From: Leuctra nigra
Taxonomy: Eukaryota; Arthropoda; Insecta; Plecoptera; Leuctridae
Direction of reading: 5' to 3'
Length of the DNA: 64,000 nucleotides
Assembly: GCA_934045905.1 (NCBI GenBank)
Contig: OW203769.1
Location: forward strand, 30,947,910 to 31,011,909
In this document: positions 33,701 through 40,251 of the stretch, one piece after another
Layout: each line of letters begins with the position of its first letter
Numbering within the stretch: the first letter of the stretch is position 1
Program-made: the position numbers and the translations under genes
Notes under the pieces: model-generated
What the model was told of the DNA's origin: nothing
Database searches by the model: none
The model's input: only the letters and a program-made list of their open reading frames with translations

Positions 33701-35468
33701 TTTTTTTTGTTGTAATCAGCGAATTTTTCTGAATAAGGTCTGATGAAAAAGACAAATCTTGCAATTTGTCCCGGGTTCGGCCTGTTTTTAGCCTTCGTTG
33801 CTTGGCCTAGGGGGCTATTTTCGAGATCGTTCGAGCGCTCGCATAATCGAGCGTGACGTCAAAGTGACGTTCGTCCGAAGGAAATAGCATCCAATAAGCC
33901 AAATCAGTGTATTGAATTGTTTTGTCTGACGTCAGGCGGCCGTGAAACCGTATGATATTTTACTCGAACGATTTCGAAAATAGGTCCCCTGGGCCAGTTG
34001 TTTATGGTTTCCACGATACACGCGAAATGTTTAGAAACATGAATTTTCTGTCATATCTTTACGTTTCATACACTCCTGATTCCAAATGTATATGTATCTT
34101 TTTCTCGCGAAAATTGTGTTTTGACGCGATATTGACGAATTCTCGCGATTTCACGCGATTTTGTCCCAAACCTACGTGTTTTGCAACATTTCCCGATTCC
34201 GAGTATATATTTTACGAAAATTTCCTCGATCTGTGTCTAAAGTACCACGAAATAGAAAGAATCACACTGTTTTCTTCGTCAATGCCAGCCAAAGAGTGTA
34301 TGGGGGTGCCAGCTGATTGGCTGCTGAGCTTTTAATGACGCATCTACATGACCTTGAACAGGGATGCGCATGCGCACGCGCCGAGTCTTGCTAGTGAGAA
34401 GTTGCTCGCGCGTCATATTTCACACTTATTCTTACAAAAATCATATTTTTTTCCATTTCACCACCAATCGCGAAAATGAACATAATTATCACCACCAATT
34501 CAACACTTTCAGAATGTTGAAAACGAATTTTGTCTTTTTTTATCACCACAAACAACTGGCTCTGCTTATGACGTTTCTCTTCACATTCCAGCCTGGGCGA
34601 CTCGCCGATCACCAAACTCAGTCCCAACTACGTGATCGTGAAGCCGTCGGAGATCGCCGATCAGTACGCCAGTTTCCGCAGCTCGCCGTCGCACAGGAGT
34701 CCGTCAGCGCTAGCGTCGTCACGGGCCGGGAGTCCGCCGCCTCTAGCGCACTCGGTGGCCGGCAGCAACACCACTCGCAGGGGGGTATCCTCGCCGGTGG
34801 TTGCTAGCGACACCACACGCAGGGGGATATCCTCGCCGGTGGTTGCTAGCGACACCACTCGCATTGCTGGCGACACAACGCGGCCAGCGCGCCCCGCGGC
34901 AGGCGGCGTCTCCGCTCACCTCCTGCGCGGCGGCCTCGCCGACCACCTCCACCCTCTGCAACGCAACGCCCTCACAGACTGGCTCTCGCAGTACTTCCCC
35001 AGACTCTTCAAGCCCAAGCCACCAGAGAAACCGTCGTACGTCCACAACCCTTACAACGAAGTCGAACCGGAGTATCCATTCGCCGAGCAATACCCGTCTC
35101 ATTATCCCCAGCAGTATCCCCAGCAATATCCTCAGCAATATCCTCAGCGATATCCCCAGCGATATCCCGCATATCCGCACAGACCCCCTCCCCCGCCTCC
35201 CCCTCATCACCATCATCAGTATCCTCAACCGGAGTTCTGGAACGATCCTTACAATTCTTACAATAATCCTTACAATAATCCTTACGATATGCCGGACTTG
35301 GACAGACAGCAAAATCCTTCAAAGGACGTCCCGAATTCCCCCCGTTACCCTAGCAGAAGACCCCAGTTCATGCCCGCTCAAACCCAAAACAACCGTTATG
35401 CGCCTTATCCACTGCTCTCGCCGTATCCCATGAATGAAGAAGAATTTCAAGGGGAAGACAATTTCTGA
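18785..35468 (+). CDS. Gene 2: secreted Pro/Tyr/Gln-rich protein (344 aa) split by a 15.6-kb intron
   Basis: Exons 18785-18942 (donor ag|gtaaat) and 34592-35468 (acceptor ttcacattccag, stop TGA). They join in phase 2 to give Ser53, as in the paralogs. Residues 1-18 are a signal peptide (MAACHVVLLVVVMATGQA). Then comes LSPNYVIVKPSEIAD, equivalent to the GxYxI segment of genes 3 and 4. A Ser/Pro region follows with three SSPVVASDTTR-type repeats (about 115-146), then NALTDWLSQYFPRLF, the family helix. The tail has six or so YPQ repeats, a Pro7-His4 run and YNNPYNNPY. The mature part has no Cys. AATAAA lies at 35701-35706. An upstream micro-exon like those of the paralogs was not found; ATG 18785 has a good context. 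Inferred structural protein. Its intron hosts an LTR element, MITEs and a minus-strand gene. Confidence 0.82.
19150..19741 (+). mobile_element. hAT MITE copy A, 207 bp after the donor of gene 2
   Basis: TIRs CAGGGCCAGTTGTTTATAG and CAAACAACTGGCTCTG (inverted), flanked by the 8-bp duplication aatatgtg (19142-19149, 19742-19749). 592 bp. A second copy in the same orientation lies at 33989-34564. No transposase frame. Confidence 0.9.
20006..21251 (+). repeat. 5' LTR
   Basis: 1246 bp. U3 contains TATAAAA at 20518-20524 and a TCAGT initiator at 20549-20553 (predicted start A20551). R/U5 carries AATAAA at 21185-21190. Short frames inside are not conserved coding regions. Confidence 0.95.
20518..20553 (+). 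promoter_or_regulatory. LTR core promoter: TATA box and TCAGT initiator
   Basis: TATAAAA at 20518 lies 33 bp upstream of the A of TCAGT, the usual arthropod core promoter layout. The 3' LTR has the same motifs at 24918-24953. Confidence 0.75.
21253..21277 (+). other. Primer binding site, tRNA-Lys type
   Basis: tggcgcccaacgtg followed by tggggctcgaa is complementary to the 3' end of insect tRNA-Lys(CUU), apart from two extra bases (TG) inside. It begins one base after the 5' LTR. Confidence 0.8.
21480..23123 (+). CDS. gag: Gag of the LTR element (547 aa)
   Basis: Starts at ATG 21480, 200 bp after the primer site, and ends at TAG 23121. Residues 1-75 are acidic. About 80-270 is a very long Lys/Glu-rich coiled coil. 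About 300-460 resembles the Retrotrans_gag capsid-like domain (LKLIKERF, HGKAADWY, FEEAFKEKYW, LINHLPPNI motifs). The tail from about 472 is Asn/Gly/Tyr/Arg-rich and carries no CCHC zinc knuckle; the basic Arg/Asn repeats may bind RNA instead. A G GGA AAC heptamer in the right phase at 23087-23093 lies just before the stop and could shift ribosomes into the next ORF. The frame is intact, consistent with a recent insertion. Confidence 0.9.
   Translation: MADRDASLASTVDLDETVEGAGDQSVVSELEVTRSQVIGEDEHDDSLTHVEMPIFEERQKEARADSIYSQFGEKEFNSSIMEFLMKEREAREKEKREQQEKETIKEMNRKLEKQKEKEESKNEKQKEKEERDKKDEERGKEIRELLLETKNEFREIASKFEAGLKKVETRVTNVEERVQQVNDKVDTELEVIKSYVESIGAQTSSVEEKVNTGLVKINTEIDERDKKLSLEIFSLSSRFERKDKEKNESISAMKEKIEDVSKKVDENAKKTGTTSNVICHANNELQFAKHCTESLIQEAIRFNGEESCPINAMQFLKLIKERFSTFNVNNNQKLGIIVKCLHGKAADWYVNNPVENIDKFEEAFKEKYWSQTVQHQLIRSIYAGEYKISSNLNMVTYVNRIINKAKYVTELVNMTEQVLVGILINHLPPNIRVIVRGKVKTKDELIKELTDLEHDEFTEKLIRDPKQYEPIRNGNGYNDNRNGYNNRNSYDRNYNNNNYGRNSHDRNGYNRNGHGNGNNNNRPPESDTKETKNENSGNEQGSAQNGK
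23081..24019 (+). CDS. Second ORF of the LTR element (-1 frame, no pol domains)
   Basis: Open in the -1 frame relative to Gag for about 310 codons, ending TGA 24017-24019. The first ATG is at 23261, giving 252 aa if translated alone. The product is highly charged: a basic coiled-coil start (RKEEIRRIQKKERED, AAREAEVSAKEKQ), then an acidic Glu/Asp/Asn-rich stretch. No DTG/DSG protease, YxDD, DDE or HHCC motif is present. It may be the leading piece of a former pol region, or a lineage-specific accessory protein kept when pol was lost. Function unknown. Confidence 0.65.
   Translation, partial: KFGKRTGVGTEWKVEKGQDFASTEKTRFKERKEEIRRIQKKEREDLKEYIRRSSRRWKKEMDEREAAREAEVSAKEKQLQIDFLLFKKGIEDAAACKTLQSQESTEGGCVPEEIVQNKIESLDGPDKEEVDESRREFTEMKKDENVFRRKNFEDNCEVVLPQVSEKEELQIPIANQDDFDRVRTVEEIGDVLKSIGDFKSNGEKFHDEKNDKVIMNENDDVLKKGLNNDLREEDENVCLQDGLQMNVRELKKKADENENYTSTTAQENRENSIRKQLHEEISRVKTQDETEEGTISFPFDRGRKKEINTSNK
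23087..23093 (+). promoter_or_regulatory. Putative -1 ribosomal frameshift site
   Basis: GGGAAAC is read by Gag as xxG GGA AAC, matching the X XXY YYZ rule of -1 slippage. The -1 frame opens just upstream (after a TGA near 23078) and stays open to 24019, so a shift here would fuse the two products. No obvious downstream pseudoknot was found by eye. Confidence 0.6.
24020..24405 (+). other. Non-coding 3' part of the LTR element with polypurine tract
   Basis: No long frame. A short purine run (caggggg) at about 24396-24402 precedes the 3' LTR and is the likely plus-strand primer. Confidence 0.55.
24406..25651 (+). repeat. 3' LTR
   Basis: Matches the 5' LTR over 1246 bp with two substitutions seen. 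It is followed by the acat duplication. Confidence 0.95.
25656..26154. other. Intronic sequence of gene 2, nothing recognised
   Basis: AT-rich, no inverted ends, no domain-bearing frame. Confidence 0.4.
26155..26460. repeat. Dispersed repeat, inverted partner of 56440-56765
   Basis: Starts gggttattcaacaaaacc; the blocks catttccgatacgattggaga, gatctcaaattttaatcatg and tcatcccattttgtcac reappear inverted at 56440-56765, which ends ggttttgttgaataacc. Probably two copies of one DNA element with the end GGTTATTCAACAAAACC. Confidence 0.65.
26932..27060 (-). mobile_element. Retroposon 3' end (minus strand)
   Basis: On the minus strand it reads ...catgtacatgtgtgaataaa gattttataaaaaaaa, an AATAAA plus A-tail. 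An inverted copy is at 32770-32893. The sequence further 5' (ctttaactaccaggcat) is also shared. Confidence 0.65.
27100..27357. mobile_element. MITE with GGGGCTGGATTCAC ends
   Basis: Left end ggggctggattcac, right end gtgaatccagcccc, 258 bp. The interior is rich in AT and in accatgttaaaact/acatggtaat pairs. A partial reversed relative is near 32600-32705. Confidence 0.75.
27700..27870 (+). mobile_element. tRNA-derived SINE, partial
   Basis: A B-box-like ggttcgattcc at 27756-27766 is followed by the family body gagaggcaaatgatgggaag. Other copies: 36001, 43720, 48880 (-), 49015, 54195, 54386 (-), 57755, 62395 (-). Confidence 0.6.
28430..28475 (+). repeat. SINE 3' end fragment
   Basis: gcgtcattagcctagttgcagaacagtgcgac matches the 3' end of the SINE copies at 36690-36720 and 54345-54365. 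Confidence 0.5.
28486..28669. mobile_element. GTACCTCAGAGGTA-family MITE
   Basis: TIRs tctgtacctcggaggtac and cacctctgaggtacaga. The interior holds the conserved core ttgtaatggtgacatgagtc attgtgtaagagaata. Confidence 0.85.
28757..29220. mobile_element. Probable MITE with AGTTAGGACACG ends
   Basis: agttaggacacg at 28757 and its inverse cgtgtcctaact at 29209-29220. The interior is AT-rich with a small inverted repeat (cacgattttcatctcgtgaaaatc). It lies just downstream of the minus-strand gene. Confidence 0.45.
29339..29520 (-). repeat. Two 90-bp tandem units at the 3' end of the nested gene
   Basis: The segment agctccatcactgcg...actgccaca..ctcctca occurs at about 29341-29430 and 29431-29520. 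The period of 90 bp keeps the reading frame, so the second unit repeats the last codons of the gene beyond its stop. Confidence 0.8.
29438..29713 (-). CDS. Small intronless gene (91 aa) nested antisense in gene 2's intron
   Basis: ATG at 29713 in a good context (aagcaacATGG), stop TGA 29438-29440. The predicted protein is alpha-helical: MASLSDAVQFCQQL, an Ala/Val-rich stretch (VIAAEVAVLVAALTAYAEA), WNLEKLGSMWQRIRARAKS and a Cys-containing end (CMMERSEECGSENLSY). Codon use is GC-rich and non-random. No domain is recognised. A TATA box (29768-29773) and a CCAGT initiator (29744-29748) sit 27 bp apart upstream, supporting a real promoter. It resembles the gene at 38166 in being short, intronless, helical and partly tandem-duplicated; a faint CQ-L...R-DS similarity is too weak to call homology. 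Confidence 0.55.
   Translation of the reverse strand: MASLSDAVQFCQQLETIRARNDSAVIAAEVAVLVAALTAYAEASYTWNLEKLGSMWQRIRARAKSILCMMERSEECGSENLSYVLTMIVSQ
29744..29773 (-). promoter_or_regulatory. TATA box and initiator of the nested minus-strand gene
   Basis: On the minus strand TATAAG starts at 29773 and CCAGT has its A at 29746, 27 bp downstream. The predicted 5'UTR is 33 nt. Confidence 0.5.
29984..30182. mobile_element. Short hairpin member of the CTAGGAAAACGC family
   Basis: Left arm ggaaaacgctctgtgtaacg...; right arm cgttacacagagcgttttc. The arms of about 85 bp include gcatgtaggtatgctgtaca and its inverse. The loop is about 30 bp. An extra small palindrome (actcgctgatgagcgagt) follows at 30186. 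Confidence 0.85.
30290..30738 (-). mobile_element. CTAGGAAAACGC-family element, reversed
   Basis: The terminus ends gcttatcaacgcgtta...agcgtttacctag at 30738. The other end (ggtccatcggtttcattggaaattgg) matches, inverted, the distal part of the copy at 7314-8010. Confidence 0.5.
30745..31728. other. Intronic sequence of gene 2, nothing recognised
   Basis: Mostly AT-rich. A GC-richer block at 31290-31510 has no open frame with a recognisable product. Confidence 0.4.
31729..33809. mobile_element. 2.1-kb foldback element with arms of about 780 bp
   Basis: The left arm starts TAGGCCAAGCAACGAAG (31729) and the right arm ends CTTCGTTGCTTGGCCTA (33809). Inner blocks such as cccgggacaaattgcaag, aaatgacgtcattt and tgttgtcaaacaaaatt pair across the element. 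The spacer 32507-33026 holds a retroposon tail and a MITE fragment. The 60-80-codon frames in both arms are palindrome by-products. Confidence 0.85.
32770..32893 (+). mobile_element. Retroposon 3' end in the foldback spacer
   Basis: Ends tacatgtgtgaataaagatt ttataaaaaaaa, the inverted relative of 26932-27060. Confidence 0.65.
33810..33988. mobile_element. MITE with GGGGCTATTTTCGA ends
   Basis: Left gggggctattttcgagatcg and right cgatttcgaaaataggtccc are inverted repeats including ttcgag/ctcgaa. It abuts the foldback on its left and a hAT MITE on its right. Confidence 0.75.
33989..34564 (+). mobile_element. hAT MITE copy B, ending 27 bp before the acceptor of gene 2
   Basis: Same family and orientation as 19150-19741 (interior sequences nearly identical, e.g. 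acgcgaaatgtttagaaacatg). The start is altered to CTGGGCCAG and no target duplication is visible, suggesting later rearrangement of the left side. The remaining 27 bp contain the pyrimidine tract and AG of exon 2. Confidence 0.85.
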
Positions 35469-36000
35469 AGCTTAGTGTAGTTGTGTGTTTGTGTAGTTGT
35501 GTAGTTGTGTAATTTTAGTTTACTTTTACTTTTACTATCTTATTTATTTATTTAATTAAAGACAATTAATGCGGTGACAGTCCATGAAGAAACTTGATCT
35601 TGATCTAGAATGATCGATGAAGATCATCAATGGCCAAGTATTTGCAGAATGTAATCAAAATGTACCTACCAGTAGATGTAACATTTAACAATTTGATTCA
35701 AATAAAGATACACGTAATACAAAAACACGTAAAGGATGCTTTTCCCCTTGTATTGAACTCTACTTCAATGTTTTTTTCAGTCTGACATTATTGAAAGACT
35801 TCAATTGGAGAGTTTTGGGGAATCGAGAGAGAATATTACAATCCTATCTTTCCTCATTTACATTATTATAATTAAAATAAAAAGTTCTCAATTTGGTATT
35901 AATTTTCTGAGTTCTTAAAGGTTGTAAATGTCGACCCAAAACCCATAACATCAACCTGATGAGAACAGTTACGTCATCACTGCCTTGTCTACTCAATACA
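35469..36000. other. 3'UTR and flank of gene 2
   Basis: Contains a short tgtgtagt repeat, AATAAA at 35701-35706 and AT-rich sequence; no gene. Confidence 0.5.
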
Positions 36001-36720
36001 GAGCAAGCTGGCTCAGGCACGTAGAAGGTCCCGGGCTCGAATCCCGAGATCTTCCTTCATTACTCTTTCTTCGTGGCTCTCCGCTGACGAGAGGCAAATG
36101 TGGGGAAGGTTGCCTACTCATAGTACACGACCACCTCATCCCCACCGTTCCCATTAGGGCTATAGGATGTTTAGGACATATGAAACGTCCAAAAAGGCAG
36201 CAAATTGTACCTTAAGACCCTTATACTCAAGGTTAAGACTATTAAAAAAGGACCATAAAGTCCCGAAAAAGGACCAATGAATGTTATGCTTTGCAATATT
36301 CGTCAACATAATTCGATTTATTGGTGTAGGAGTGGAATTTGGAGTAAGATAGAAAAATTAAATTAAATTATTGTAGGAATGTGTCAAATGATCGTTGTTG
36401 GTCTTCCAAGTGGAGGATAGAAATGAAGATAACATTTCAATAATGTTAGAACTTGAAACAAATATTTGATATTATTTTCCCCAATAATTTAAAAAGGACA
36501 CAACGACTTTAAAATAGCAAAAAAAGGACTGAATTCATTAAAAAAAGCATTTTCGAGCAAAAAAATCACTTATTTTTTAAATCAGGAACACATCCGACGT
36601 GTGACGGACGTGTCTGAACAAAAAACTAAAAAAGGATATGTCTTTAACAGCCTAGCCCTAATCGTCATTATAATCATTCGTCTGACGCCATAGCCTAGTT
36701 CCAGAACAGTGCGAAGTTAA
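36001..36720 (+). mobile_element. tRNA-derived SINE split by a DNA element
   Basis: The head gctggctcaggcacg, B box gggctcgaatcccg and body gagaggcaaatgtggggaag run to 36152. The 3' end (catagcctagttccagaaca gtgcga) resumes at 36663-36720. The insert is the element at 36153-36662. Confidence 0.7.
36153..36662. mobile_element. MITE with ATTAGGGCTA ends inserted in the SINE
   Basis: The left attagggctataggatg and right tagccctaat ends are inverted, extended by gacatat/atatgtc. Non-coding, with several aaaaaagga runs. Confidence 0.6.
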
Positions 36721-36779
36721 GGAATAACCACCATAACCTCAATGTTTCCGATTAACTTGAAATTTTGGTGACTTATTGA

Positions 36780-37140
36780 TAATCATGCAAAACTCAATTC
36801 CTTAAAAAATTAAACAATTCGCGTGTCCAGTTTCTGAGATAAATCGATTTGTTTTCCCCATGTTATCTTATGGCGGGAAAAGAGAATCGTGTCATTTTTA
36901 GGCTATAATGAAGATCTATTTTTTGCGTCGATTGATTTGAACGAAATTTTTTATTATGGTAGACATATGAACATACTATCAGAAAAAAAATTGAAAACAA
37001 TACCAACGTGAGCTTTTTTAAAAGTTATAAGCCAAATTCGAAATTATTTTCCAATACCTCTCATGTTAAAGTTTTGTTCATCCTCTGATGACCTAAAATT
37101 GAAAACTCATTGTTGGACTGGAGTTGCAAACTACAGGACT
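36780..37140. repeat. Dispersed repeat, inverted partner of 13745-14060
   Basis: gtagacatatgaacatacta, accaacgtgagctttttt and gtcgattgatttgaac are the inverse of blocks in 13745-14060. Confidence 0.55.
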
Positions 37141-37308
37141 TTAAATGAGTCTGTTATACTTAAATATAGTTTAAATATAGGAAAACGTTTTTTGAACATG
37201 TAATTTCAAGAAAAAATATTTTTGTATAGGTATATCGATCGATTGCTCCACCTTAAATTCCACGTAATAAAATAATCATCGTTCGATAAGATAAAGAACA
37301 AAGACACT

Positions 37309-37332
37309 TATAAAAGATATGAGAGCATCAGT
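37309..37332 (+). promoter_or_regulatory. Candidate promoter of the 80-aa gene and its repeat array
   Basis: TATAAAAG at 37309-37316 and TCAGT at 37328-37332. The spacing (21 bp) is shorter than usual, so the call is tentative. Confidence 0.4.
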
Positions 37333-37339
37333 TTGTGAA

Positions 37340-38290
37340 GACATCTACTGCCTGTGCAGTTGATTGTGCAGCGATGTGATGTCACTGCCTCCTCGCATCA
37401 CTGTACTGTGTCAACTGCATCAACTGCAGAACCTGCGCTGGGACAACAGCGTGAAACAGCCGCTGTTGGAAGTGCTGGTGGAGTACGAGAGAAGACGGAG
37501 AAGACCTCTACTGCCTGTGCAGTTGATTGTGCAACGATGTGATGTCACTGCCTCCTCGCATCACTGTACTGTGTCAACTGCATCAACTGCAGAACCTGCG
37601 CTGGGACAACAGCGTGAAACAGCCGCTGTTGGAAGTGCTGGTGGAGTACGAGAGAAGACCGGAGACCTCTACTGCCTGTGCAGTTGATTGTGTTGTCACT
37701 GCCTCCTCGCATCACTGTACTGTGTCAACTGCATCAACTGCAGAACCTGCGCTGGGACAACAGCGTGAAACAGCCGCTGTTGGAAGTGCTGGTGGAGTAC
37801 GAGAGAAGACCGGAGACCTCTACTGCCTGTGCAGTTGATTGTGTTGTCACTGCCTCCTCGCATCACTGTACTGTGTCAACTGCATCAACTGCAGAACCTG
37901 CGCTGGGACAACAGCGTGAAACAGCCGCTGTTGGAAGTGCTGGTGGAGTACGAGAGAAGACCGGAGACCTCTACTGCCTGTGCAGTTGATTGTGCAACGA
38001 TGTGATGTCACTGCCTCCTCGCATCACTGTACTGTGTCAACTGCATCAACTGCAGAACCTGCGCTGGGACAACAGCGTGAAACAGCCGCTGTTGGAAGTG
38101 CTGGTGGAGTACGAGAGAAGACCGGAGACCTCTACTGCCTGTGCAGTTGATTGTGCAACGATGTGATGTCACTGCCTCCTCGCATCACTGTACTGTGTCA
38201 ACTGCATCAACTGCAGAACCTGCGCTGGGACAACAGCGTGAAACAGCCGCTGTTGGAAGTGCTGGTGGAGTACGAGAGAAGACCGGAGAA
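37340..38290 (+). repeat. Six tandem units of 151-163 bp ending in the 80-aa gene
   Basis: The landmark aacctgcgctgggac occurs at 37430, 37593, 37744, 37895, 38056 and 38217 (spacings 163, 151, 151, 161, 161). Units 3 and 4 lack about 10 bp around the start codon (gattgtgttgtcactg). The junctions fall in gaagac, present at both ends of the unit, suggesting microhomology-driven duplication. Only the last unit continues into the full reading frame. Confidence 0.95.
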
Positions 38291-38408
38291 GACCGCATGG
38301 CTGAGTGTCCGAGCACGATCAGCGCATGCGTTGAAGATGATGAAGAGCAACAGACATCTGCACAAGCAGGAGGTGGTGGAGATACTCGAGAGTTTCATGG
38401 AGATGTAG
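38166..38408 (+). CDS. Small intronless gene (80 aa), unknown function
   Basis: ATG 38166 to TAG 38408. The protein starts MSLPPRITVLCQLHQLQN, continues NSVKQPLLEVLVEYERRPEK, and ends KQEVVEILESFMEM. It is predicted all-helical and basic in the middle (RARSAHALKMMKSNRH). GC-rich codon use and AATAAA at 38513-38518 support a gene. Each complete unit of the upstream array repeats its first half, and a start-stop pair (ATGTGATG) directly precedes the ATG. A transcript from the TATA at 37309 would meet the first-unit frame (37379-37687, 102 aa, ending out of frame) before this one, so expression may be impaired or may use another start. I do not recognise the family. Confidence 0.5.
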   Translation: MSLPPRITVLCQLHQLQNLRWDNSVKQPLLEVLVEYERRPEKTAWLSVRARSAHALKMMKSNRHLHKQEVVEILESFMEM

Positions 38409-38519
38409 GGGAGAGTCGGCGTGTGACGTCACCATAGGATTCACGGGTTTGAGCTCGATCTTGAAGAGTTTTTAATCTATTTTTATCAATATCTTTTATC
38501 AATGTATTTGTTAATAAAA

Positions 38520-39455
38520 TAGCGCTTTGTACGAGTCTTCAGAACAGTTCATTGAAAATAATTTCATAACTTGGAATGGCGTATTAGTTTTATTTTGTCC
38601 TACAGACGTTTTAAAAATATGGCACTAAACGTCTGTAAGACGCATCAACAAACGACCGCAAACCTGTGTCCAATATGCCTCGACGCAAAAGCCTGGGCTT
38701 TGTGATCACTTTATTTTCATTCATTCATTATTTTCAGTGGTCGAATTGGAAGTCGGTCATGGGGGGATGGTGCATTGTTGAAAAAATATGTTTGCTCAAA
38801 CTCAAAGAATGCAAGAATATCTATTACATGCTGTTGCCAATCAGTCCTGATGAATACTGGTCATCGTGAAAACGTATTTCTGCACGCGTTTTAAAAGTTA
38901 CTCAATTTAGAAGTACAAATTAATTTGACAATTTCACAGCAATTCGGTCACAGAATATAAATTATTGTTGAAGCTTGTTTTGAAACTGCATAAGAAAACT
39001 TATCTATTGGCTTCAGTTTTGGGTGCAATGAAAAACATATTTAATGGCTAATTAAAGATAATGTATTTTAAACTTTACATTCGGTGTGACAATTAACACT
39101 CAATGCAAATCATGTCATGTGCAGTTGGGAGGGGGGGGGGATGACCCCCCTTGACACTCTTGCCCCTGATCATGGGTCCCCTCGCCTACATTATAGCTAC
39201 AGTGTGTTGCAGGGACATCCTTACTTTAATGGAAGATGTGTTAATAAATTACAACATTAACGAATAAAATACAAATTTTATTATCATTATAATTTGCATG
39301 AAAACACGACTGCACCCAGAGGTAAATTCCATAACGTACGAAGTTTTGAACCATTCAAACTATTGACAATATTGGGAAAGAGAGTCTGGGTCTGGAATGA
39401 CCTTGGTTTGAACTCGACGCAGGGCAAGGATTGCTGAACCCGAAGAGCTGTGTCA

Positions 39456-39487
<32 letters not shown>

Positions 39488-40160
39488 CTGAGCGCCACCT
39501 ACCTGGCAGCTGATGATATCTGTGAGAAACAATACGCTTTAATAGGCATAGAATAATTTGCACTGACAGCCAAAATAACAAGATAAGTGGATGATAAGAA
39601 TGTGTGGTACATTTTGCTTCACTGTTTTGCATTTAGAACTATGTGGTGCTTTGAAATAAAATAAATGTACGAGTAACTATTATGTACAGTAGTATAGGCT
39701 TGATCTATTATATTATATGAATTATTTTTGTAAATAATGCAGGTTTAATTTTTTACTCCGTTTTTTGAAGGAACAAAACGTATCTTTAATAATTTTGTAT
39801 TTGTATTTATAAATTAAAACGGTGAAAATGTATCAAGCACCATTAATGCAATTTCAAATTGACAATCATATTATTTCGTTACAAATGGAAATTACTGACA
39901 CGTTGATCGATAAAATAAAATATATTGACATCTCATTGGAAAAGGGAAAGGAAAAGAATTTCAACAAAAATATTGTAAAGTATATTGCCAAATTCTCATT
40001 CCACAAAGGTATGCAAAAAATATGTAATCTTCAGAGAATCTTCTTTTTTATGATTTGAACAAGGCGGAACAAATCATAATAATAATCCACTCCTATACAA
40101 ACATAATGAAAACAAATTCCAAATAAGTTGGATTTCCTGCTAAGTGGTCCCACCTAATAA
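38520..40160. other. Intergenic, no gene seen; includes a C30 tract
   Basis: Fragment of the poly-G repeat at 39126-39180 and 30 consecutive C at 39457-39486. Otherwise AT-rich without domain-bearing frames. Confidence 0.45.
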
Positions 40161-40251
40161 CAGGTTTAAAGCGAGACGGACATGACGGCTGAGAATCTCC
40201 GAATCTCGAAGATCATTTCGTCTCCAGCCTCCGTCCACTGCGAGTCCAAGC

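Noticed and set aside
39822..40058. 78-codon frame with a donor-like gtatgc inside
   Set aside because: AT-rich codons unlike the other exons here and no partner exon found.
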